9,679 nucleotides of DNA from an uncultured Lachnospiraceae bacterium (GTDB lineage Bacteria; Bacillota_A; Clostridia; Lachnospirales; Lachnospiraceae): positions 1-9,679 of the forward strand of contig CACXDR010000161.1 in the NCBI GenBank assembly GCA_902766415.1. The letters run 5' to 3'. How positions within the stretch are numbered: the stretch's first letter is position 1; each line of letters opens with the position of its first letter. The notes beneath the pieces are model-generated. The model did no database searches. It was not told where the DNA came from and was given only the letters and a program-made list of their open reading frames with translations. The translations under genes and the position numbers were made by a program. Positions 5,014-9,679 of the stretch are shown here, piece after piece.

Positions 5014-6579
5014 ATGATGGAACAGGGTCCTGACGGCATGACAGGACCGGATCAGGGAAAGCGGGGATACGCAATGGATAATCATCATAACGAAAACAGC
5101 CTGCCCGCGGCGCTTCCGCCGGAGGTACGGGGTCCGGAGGTCGGCGTTTCCGACATGGCGGACGCGCGGGAGTCGCGCGTCATGACGCAGCTGCGCCTTC
5201 TTTCGGCTTACGGGAAACCGGTCATCTCCTTTACCATGAACATCATGGGGCCGGTCAAGGTGTTCCCGCTCTCCGTGCGGAGCTTCAACGAGGGCGTCCG
5301 CCTCATCAGGCTGCAGCTCAGGGCTTTCCATGTCCCTGTACTTGAAGAAGCGCTGAATGAAGCGGTCACCGGCTATGAGGCCTTCTGGGCAGCGGACGGG
5401 GATCTCCGCCGCATCAAGGAGATCCTGTGCCTCCTCGAGGAGCATCTTTCGATCGGGCGCCTTTTCGATATCGACGTGATCGGGCCCGGCGGCGTCAAGA
5501 TCTCACGTACGGAGCTCGGCTTCCCTGGAAGGAAGTGCCTTCTCTGCGGAAAGGACACGTTCGTCTGCAGCCGTGCGCGCTCGCACACGGTGCCGGAGCT
5601 TCTGGAAAAAAGCTGTTCCCTCATGCGGACCTATTTCAGCGAACAGACTGCCGAGCGCCTCTCCTCCCTTTCCATGCAGGCGCTGCTCTACGAGGTAAGT
5701 GTCACCCCGAAGCCGGGCCTCGTGGACCGGAACAATAACGGCGCCCACAAAGATATGGATATCTTCACCTTCGAGGCGAGTGCCGTGTCCCTGAACCGGT
5801 GGTTCCGGGAGTTCGCGCTCTGCGGGCTGAACGCGGGCGATGATCCCATGCCGCGGGTCTTCTCCCGTCTCCGCTCCGCCGGGATCGAGGCGGAGGACTG
5901 CATGTTCCGCGCCACCGGCGGGATCAATACGCATAAGGGCCTGATCTTCTCCCTCTCGGTGCTGAACTGCGCCATGGGGATCCTCATGAGGGACGGCGGC
6001 ACCCCGACGCCCGGGGAGGTAAGCTCCACCGTGCGGCTCCTGACCTCGGATATCATGAAGGACTTTGAGGGCGTCACGGAGGAAACGGCAAAAACGCACG
6101 GGGAAAAGCTGTACGCGAAGTACGGCATCCGCGGCATCCGCGGGGAAGCGGCCTCCGGATACGCGACAGTCACCGGAACAGGACTCCGCGTCCTCAGCTC
6201 CTGTCTCGCCGGCGGATGGTCCTTCAATGACGCAGGCGCCGCGACCCTTCTCCACATCATCGCAGAAACAGAGGACAGCAACATCGTGAGCCGCTCCTCC
6301 TATGAAGAGCTCCTTGAGATCAGGGACCGAATCCGGAAGAAGCTGAAGGAATGCGGTTTCCCGGAGACAGAAGGCAGCCTGCCCGCTTCCTCTGCCGGCC
6401 ATGACTGTCCCTCCGGAACAGCCGTCGACGCCCCTGGGGAACTTCCCTCCCCCGCCCCGCTTCTTGCGTTCGCGGAGGAGCTTGACAGAGAATTCATCGC
6501 CCGGAATATCAGCCCCGGAGGCAGTGCAGACCTCCTCGCGCTTACCTTCTTCGTCTATTTCTGCCTGAAAGGAGCGTAA
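5014..6579 (+). CDS. citXG: Citrate lyase prosthetic-group enzyme: CitX-CitG fusion
   Basis: The CitG part makes 2'-(5''-triphosphoribosyl)-3'-dephospho-CoA from ATP and dephospho-CoA. The CitX part transfers it to apo-CitD, the acyl carrier subunit of citrate lyase. In the 521-aa product CitX spans about 45-200, with GRKCLLCG (172-179) and CSRARSH (185-191). CitG spans about 210-518, with TPKPGLVDRNNNGAHKDM (231-248), GGINTHKG (302-309) and the C-terminal NISPGGSADLLALT (498-511). A Pro/Ser/Gly-rich stretch at about 447-481 interrupts the end of CitG and looks like a disordered insert. CitX-CitG fusions are known, for example in Haemophilus influenzae. The start is uncertain: ATG 5014 has AAGGAA 10 nt upstream; ATG 5074 has GGGGA 6-7 nt upstream and would remove 20 poorly conserved residues. 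The stop overlaps the citC ATG by one base (TAATG). The other citrate lyase genes are absent here. Confidence 0.92.
   Translation: MMEQGPDGMTGPDQGKRGYAMDNHHNENSLPAALPPEVRGPEVGVSDMADARESRVMTQLRLLSAYGKPVISFTMNIMGPVKVFPLSVRSFNEGVRLIRLQLRAFHVPVLEEALNEAVTGYEAFWAADGDLRRIKEILCLLEEHLSIGRLFDIDVIGPGGVKISRTELGFPGRKCLLCGKDTFVCSRARSHTVPELLEKSCSLMRTYFSEQTAERLSSLSMQALLYEVSVTPKPGLVDRNNNGAHKDMDIFTFEASAVSLNRWFREFALCGLNAGDDPMPRVFSRLRSAGIEAEDCMFRATGGINTHKGLIFSLSVLNCAMGILMRDGGTPTPGEVSSTVRLLTSDIMKDFEGVTEETAKTHGEKLYAKYGIRGIRGEAASGYATVTGTGLRVLSSCLAGGWSFNDAGAATLLHIIAETEDSNIVSRSSYEELLEIRDRIRKKLKECGFPETEGSLPASSAGHDCPSGTAVDAPGELPSPAPLLAFAEELDREFIARNISPGGSADLLALTFFVYFCLKGA
5026..5048 (+). promoter_or_regulatory. 7-bp hairpin between alternative citXG starts
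   Basis: GGTCCTG (5026-5032) is complementary to CAGGACC (5042-5048) with a 9-base loop. It lies between the two candidate start codons 5014 and 5074. If 5074 is the true start, it is a leader hairpin or an operator-like dyad; if 5014 is, it is only coding sequence. Confidence 0.3.
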
Positions 6580-7655
6580 TGTCAGATTATTTCATCTCTG
6601 AGATCAGAAAGACCGATCGTACCGGCATTGCCCAGGTAGACCGGCTCCTCGCCGCGGAAGGGATCCGCCGGGACGGAAATCTCGACTATATCTGCGGACT
6701 TTTCAACGATGATTACGAGCTCATCGGCACAGGCAGCTGCTTCGGCAATACGCTTCGCTGCATGGCGGTCAGCCGGGAACACCAGGGCGAAGGCCTGCTC
6801 GCGCAGATTATCACCCATCTCATGGACGTCCAGTTCTCCCGCGGGAACACGCATCTGTTTGTCTACACGAAATGCGATTCCGAAAAGTTCTTTAAGGACC
6901 TTGGCTTCAGCCGGATCGTGCGGATCGAGGACCAGGTGGTCTTTATGGAAAACCGGAGAGACGGCTTCCAGCGGTACTTGGAACGCCTGAAGAGGGAAAC
7001 GGCGGGCTCCGGGGTCGCCGGCGCGGAGGATGCCGCCGGAAAGGACGCCGCTGCCGTCGTCATGAACGCGAACCCCTTCACGCGCGGCCACCTGCATCTG
7101 GTGGAGACGGAGGCCGCGAAGCATGCGGTCGTCCATATTTTCATGGTCAGTGAAGAGGCGAGCCTGGTCCCCTTCCCCGTGCGGCGGCGGCTCATCCTGG
7201 AAGGAACGGCGCACCTCAAAAACCTCGTCTTCCATGACAGCGGTCCCTACATCATCTCCGCCGCCACTTTTCCGAGCTATTTCCAGAAGGACGGGTCAGC
7301 CGTCATCGAAAGCCACGCGCGCCTTGATCTCGAGATCTTCACCAGGATCGCCGCCGCGACCGGTATCACCAGCCGCGCCGTCGGCGAGGAGCCGAAGAGC
7401 CTTGTGACCGGCATTTACAACCGGATCATGCGGGAGGAGCTCCCGAAGGCAGGCATCGGCGTCGATATCATCCCGCGGTTCGAGGTCGAGGGAGTGCCGG
7501 TCAGCGCCTCGGACGTCCGAAGCGTAATAAAAAAAGGCGACATGCAGAAGCTTGCCGCCCTGGTCCCTGAGTCCACGCGCCGGTTTTTTGAAAGCCCGGA
7601 GGCCGCGCCGGTGATCGCGCGGATCCGCGCGGCGGAAAACGTAGTCCACTACTGA
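6579..7655 (+). CDS. citC: [Citrate (pro-3S)-lyase] ligase
   Basis: CitC activates citrate lyase by acetylating the thiol of the CitD prosthetic group with acetate and ATP, giving AMP and diphosphate. The 358-aa protein, close to the family's usual length, has an N-terminal GNAT-like domain (about 1-130, with VSREHQGEGLLAQII at 64-78). The nucleotidyltransferase domain (about 158-345) holds NANPFTRGHLHL (163-174), the (H/T)xGH-type ATP site. It also has YIISAATFPSYF (224-235) and the C-terminal VSASDVRSVI (308-317). A 20-residue Gly/Ala-rich linker (141-160) joins the domains. The ATG shares one base with the citXG stop and has AAAGGAG just upstream, so it is translationally coupled. It ends 8 bp before the convergent HAD gene, with no clear terminator in between. 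Confidence 0.94.
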   Translation: MSDYFISEIRKTDRTGIAQVDRLLAAEGIRRDGNLDYICGLFNDDYELIGTGSCFGNTLRCMAVSREHQGEGLLAQIITHLMDVQFSRGNTHLFVYTKCDSEKFFKDLGFSRIVRIEDQVVFMENRRDGFQRYLERLKRETAGSGVAGAEDAAGKDAAAVVMNANPFTRGHLHLVETEAAKHAVVHIFMVSEEASLVPFPVRRRLILEGTAHLKNLVFHDSGPYIISAATFPSYFQKDGSAVIESHARLDLEIFTRIAAATGITSRAVGEEPKSLVTGIYNRIMREELPKAGIGVDIIPRFEVEGVPVSASDVRSVIKKGDMQKLAALVPESTRRFFESPEAAPVIARIRAAENVVHY

Positions 7656-7663
7656 GGGTTTCC

Positions 7664-8386
7664 TTAAGACTGCCCCGTCCGTGAAAACACCTTCCGGAGA
7701 AGATCCGGGATCTCCGCCGGGGATTCTGCCACATATGCCGCGGTACGGAACTCCTGCGGGGTTCCGTAGCCATAAGCGCACCCGATCGCCGGGATGCCGT
7801 TCACAGCTGCCGCCTGCATATCATGAAAGCGGTCGCCGACCATGGCAAATCCCGCTGCCGCTTCCCGAAATGAAGCGGCAGCGTTTTTTTCTTCAAGGCC
7901 CGGACTGACGACCTCCAGTATGATCTTCCTTAAGATCTCTTCCTTCGGGCGCCAGCCCTCCGCCTCTGCCCAGTAGTACGCGTCGAACCACCGGTCCAGC
8001 GGAAAACGCTTTCTGTGCGCCTCAAGATAGACAGTCTTGCAGTTCGAGAGGAACACGAGCCGGTACCCCTCGCCTTTCAGCCGGTCCATCATCTCCGGCA
8101 CCTCCGGATAAAGCCTTGCTGTGCCGTCCCGGATCCGGCGCTGCATGCCCTCCTGCACGCGCCTGCCCGCGGCAAGCGCCTGTTCCGACGTAAGCCCCGG
8201 GGCGAACTCCCGCCACATATCGCCGGCGCTGTAACCGAGCCATGAGGCGATCTCACCGTCCGTGATCTCCCGCGCCGGCAGAAGTCCAGCGGAGACCATG
8301 TACGCATAGTTTTCGCGGAACGCCGGGGCATAGATCCTCAGGGTCTCGTGCAGGGTCCCGTCATAATCGAAGACGACCGTCCGCAT
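7664..8386 (-). CDS. HAD-family phosphatase, candidate riboflavin-pathway phosphatase
   Basis: This 240-aa protein is a haloacid dehalogenase superfamily hydrolase of the phosphoglycolate phosphatase-like type. All motifs are present: nucleophile Asp7 and general acid Asp9 in FDYDGT (6-11), Ser114 in VFLSN, Lys148 in WRPKEE, and the Mg-binding acids in VGDRFHDM (183-190). The helical cap lies between motifs I and II (about 15-90). The ATG begins one base after the ribH stop (TGA-C-ATG) with AAGG within the ribH end, so it belongs to the rib operon. Several bacterial HAD enzymes (YcsE, YwtE and YitU in Bacillus; YigB and YbjI in E. coli) dephosphorylate 5-amino-6-(5-phosphoribitylamino)uracil before RibH acts. 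Position suggests the same role here, but sequence alone cannot exclude phosphoglycolate or another sugar phosphate as substrate. Confidence 0.88.
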   Translation of the reverse strand: MRTVVFDYDGTLHETLRIYAPAFRENYAYMVSAGLLPAREITDGEIASWLGYSAGDMWREFAPGLTSEQALAAGRRVQEGMQRRIRDGTARLYPEVPEMMDRLKGEGYRLVFLSNCKTVYLEAHRKRFPLDRWFDAYYWAEAEGWRPKEEILRKIILEVVSPGLEEKNAAASFREAAAGFAMVGDRFHDMQAAAVNGIPAIGCAYGYGTPQEFRTAAYVAESPAEIPDLLRKVFSRTGQS

Positions 8387-8387
8387 G

Positions 8388-8855
8388 TCAGGCCTTGATG
8401 GCGCGGATCAGATTCACCATTTCGATCGCGCCGACCGCGCATTCGCTGCCCTTATTGCCCGCCTTGGAGCCCGCGCGCTCGATCGCCTGCTCGATGTTCT
8501 CGGTGGTCAGGACCCCGAACATGACCGGGATGTCCGCGTTCAGCGAGACGTTCGCGATCCCCTTGGAGACCTCGCTGCACACATAGTCATAGTGGCTCGT
8601 GCTGCCGCGGATGACCGCGCCGAGCGCGATGACCGCGTCGTACTTCCCGGTCTTCACCATGGTCTGCGCGATCAGCGGGATCTCAAACGCGCCCGGGACC
8701 CACGCGACGTCGATGCTGTCGTCGCTGACGTTATGGCGTTTCAGCGCGTCCAGCGCGCCGCCGAGAAGCTTCGACGTGATAAACTCATTGAACCGCGCGA
8801 CAACGATGCCGATCCTGATATCTTCTCCTACCTGGTACCCTTCAAATGTATTCAT
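8388..8855 (-). CDS. ribH: 6,7-dimethyl-8-ribityllumazine synthase
   Basis: RibH condenses 5-amino-6-ribitylaminouracil with 3,4-dihydroxy-2-butanone 4-phosphate, the penultimate step of riboflavin synthesis. It usually forms pentamers or 60-mer capsids in the cytosol. The 155-aa length is typical. Conserved sites are VARFNEFI (19-26), PGAFEIP (54-60, substrate binding), [14 protein letters not shown] (79-92, phosphate binding and catalytic His88), VMFGVLTT (111-118) and [11 protein letters not shown] (126-136). AGGAGGG lies 6 nt before ATG 8855. It follows ribBA after a 68-bp spacer and is followed by the HAD gene after one base. Confidence 0.98.
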   Translation of the reverse strand: MNTFEGYQVGEDIRIGIVVARFNEFITSKLLGGALDALKRHNVSDDSIDVAWVPGAFEIPLIAQTMVKTGKYDAVIALGAVIRGSTSHYDYVCSEVSKGIANVSLNADIPVMFGVLTTENIEQAIERAGSKAGNKGSECAVGAIEMVNLIRAIKA

Positions 8856-8867
8856 GACGTTCCCTCC

Positions 8868-8903
8868 TGATTTTGTTTCTGGTTTTGTATCTGGTTTTCC
8901 TGT
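8868..8903 (-). repeat. Three imperfect 12-bp repeats in the ribBA-ribH spacer
   Basis: On the plus strand the units are TGATTTTGTTTC (8868-8879), TGGTTTTGTATC (8880-8891) and TGGTTTTCCTGT (8892-8903). In the mRNA they give an A-rich segment immediately before the ribH SD. The whole 68-bp spacer (8856-8923) carries only three U in the transcript, so it should be poorly structured. It may help ribosome loading on ribH; it holds no terminator or promoter that I can see. Confidence 0.6.
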
Positions 8904-8923
8904 CCTTTGTTCTTTTCCGGTCT

Positions 8924-9679
8924 TTACCTGTAATTCAGATAATGTCCCATGCGGTCCTGCTTGGTGCGGAGATACCGGATGTCATACTTCGTCGCGTCCA
9001 TCTGGATCGGGACACGTTCGCTGATCTCGATCCCGAACTCTTCAAGTTCATAGACCTTATGCGGATTGTTTGTAAGAAGACGCATGGATTTCACCCCAAG
9101 GTCCCGCAGGATCTGCGCGCCGATATAATACTCGCGCTGATCCTCGCGGAATCCAAGCGCCAGGTTTGCCTCGACCGTATCCATCCCCTTCTCCTGGAGC
9201 TCGTAGGCCTTCAGCTTGTTGATGAGGCCGATGCCCCTGCCTTCCTGTCTCATATAGAGAAGGATGCCGCGGCCTTCCGCCTCGATGCTGTCCATCGCTG
9301 CCGCGAACTGCTGCCCGCAGTCGCACCGGAGCGAGCCGAAGGTATCGCCGGTCAGGCACTCGGAATGGACGCGGCACAGGATATTCCTCCCGTCGCCGAT
9401 ATCCCCCTTCACAAGCGCGACATGATGCTCGCCGTTCAGCCGGTTCACATAACCGTACGCCCGGAACTCCCCGTATTTCGTGGGCATCTTCACGACTGCC
9501 TCGCAGTCGACCAGGCGGTCATGCGCCTTCCGGTACTCCTGCAGCGCGGCGATGCTGATGGCTTTGATCCCGAACCTTTCTGCAAGCTGAAGAAGCTCGG
9601 TGGTGCGCATCATCGTCCCGTCGTCCCGCATGATCTCACAGCAGAGGCCGCATTCCTTCAGTCCTGCCAGCCTGCAGAG
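8924..9679 (-). CDS. ribBA: RibBA, 5' part outside window: DHBP synthase / GTP cyclohydrolase II
   Basis: The visible 251 residues run from the window edge to TAA at 8924. The first 35 or so ([20 protein letters not shown] and beyond) match the C-terminus of RibB, which makes 3,4-dihydroxy-2-butanone 4-phosphate from ribulose 5-phosphate and includes the conserved Glu of CCEIM. GTP cyclohydrolase II (RibA) begins at about residue 56 and opens GTP to the pyrimidine precursor. RibA motifs are [21 protein letters not shown] (the Zn-binding Cys at about 108, 119 and 121), RQEGRGIGL (144-152) and RLLTNNPHK near 200. The frame stays open to the edge, so an ATG at 9631 is internal, not the start. 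The gene leads ribH in a minus-strand operon; ribD, ribE and any FMN riboswitch would lie to the right. Confidence 0.97.
   Translation of the reverse strand, partial: LCRLAGLKECGLCCEIMRDDGTMMRTTELLQLAERFGIKAISIAALQEYRKAHDRLVDCEAVVKMPTKYGEFRAYGYVNRLNGEHHVALVKGDIGDGRNILCRVHSECLTGDTFGSLRCDCGQQFAAAMDSIEAEGRGILLYMRQEGRGIGLINKLKAYELQEKGMDTVEANLALGFREDQREYYIGAQILRDLGVKSMRLLTNNPHKVYELEEFGIEISERVPIQMDATKYDIRYLRTKQDRMGHYLNYR

Noticed and set aside
6124..6142. Tandem GGCATCCGC repeat in citXG
   Set aside because: It encodes GIRGIRG, and a Gly-Ile/Leu-x-Gly-x-Arg-Gly pattern is ordinary for CitG at this place; the DNA repeat follows from codon choice.
5503..6402. A 299-codon minus-strand open frame
   Set aside because: It is antisense to the conserved CitX-CitG coding sequence and its translation is His/Gly/Arg-rich with no family likeness.
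7653..7700. Possible bidirectional terminator between citC and the HAD gene
   Set aside because: The 8-bp gap and flanks contain no stem of useful length followed by a T-tract in either direction.
8856..8923. FMN riboswitch in the rib operon spacer
   Set aside because: The spacer is 68 bp, low in structure and internal to the operon; an FMN riboswitch is larger and would precede the first rib gene, outside the window.

Overview
The window is a GC-rich bacterial chromosome segment with tightly packed genes, strong AGGAGG-type ribosome binding sites and no intergenic gap above about 110 bp. The gene repertoire suggests a high-GC member of the Clostridia, most likely Lachnospiraceae: a TadE-like pseudopilin next to a DUF6382 protein, an atypical TadZ, a CitX-CitG fusion, and a bifunctional RibBA. 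This placement is inferred from protein families, not from a marker gene. There are no RNA genes, transposases, CRISPR arrays or clear signs of recent transfer.

Layout. (1) 1-1332, plus strand: the 3' end of a Tad/Flp-type pilus cluster. It holds the last codons of an unidentified gene, a TadE-like pseudopilin and a DUF6382 protein, with start and stop codons overlapping (translational coupling). (2) 1325-3394, minus strand: glgB, glycogen branching enzyme, converging on the DUF6382 gene with an 8-bp overlap of 3' ends. It carries an odd Lys/Ala-rich tail. (3) 3501-4950, plus strand: two more pilus genes, a small A24 prepilin peptidase and a TadZ/CpaE-like ATPase. They are divergent from glgB, so glgB splits the pilus genes in this window. 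(4) 5014-7655, plus strand: citXG and citC, which build, attach and acetylate the citrate lyase prosthetic group. The lyase subunits citD, citE and citF are not in the window. (5) 7664-9679, minus strand: the distal part of a riboflavin operon, ribBA (5' end cut off by the window edge), ribH and a HAD phosphatase whose start lies one base after the ribH stop.

How the genes work together. The pilus genes would process (peptidase), position (TadZ) and build (TadE-like) a Tad pilus; the motor and platform genes must lie elsewhere, probably to the left. CitXG and CitC serve one maturation pathway. RibBA makes both riboflavin precursors (from GTP and ribulose 5-phosphate) and RibH joins them. The HAD enzyme is well placed to be the phosphatase that acts between RibD and RibH, which has no fixed gene in most bacteria.

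No clearly new multi-gene system is visible. The most unexplained sequence signal is a perfect 16-bp inverted repeat with a 4-base loop at 1190-1225, inside the DUF6382 gene and about 100 nt past the glgB stop. Other points worth a look are the glgB tail, the HAD-riboflavin link, the split pilus locus, the orphan citrate lyase maturation genes and two small hairpins at pilus gene starts.
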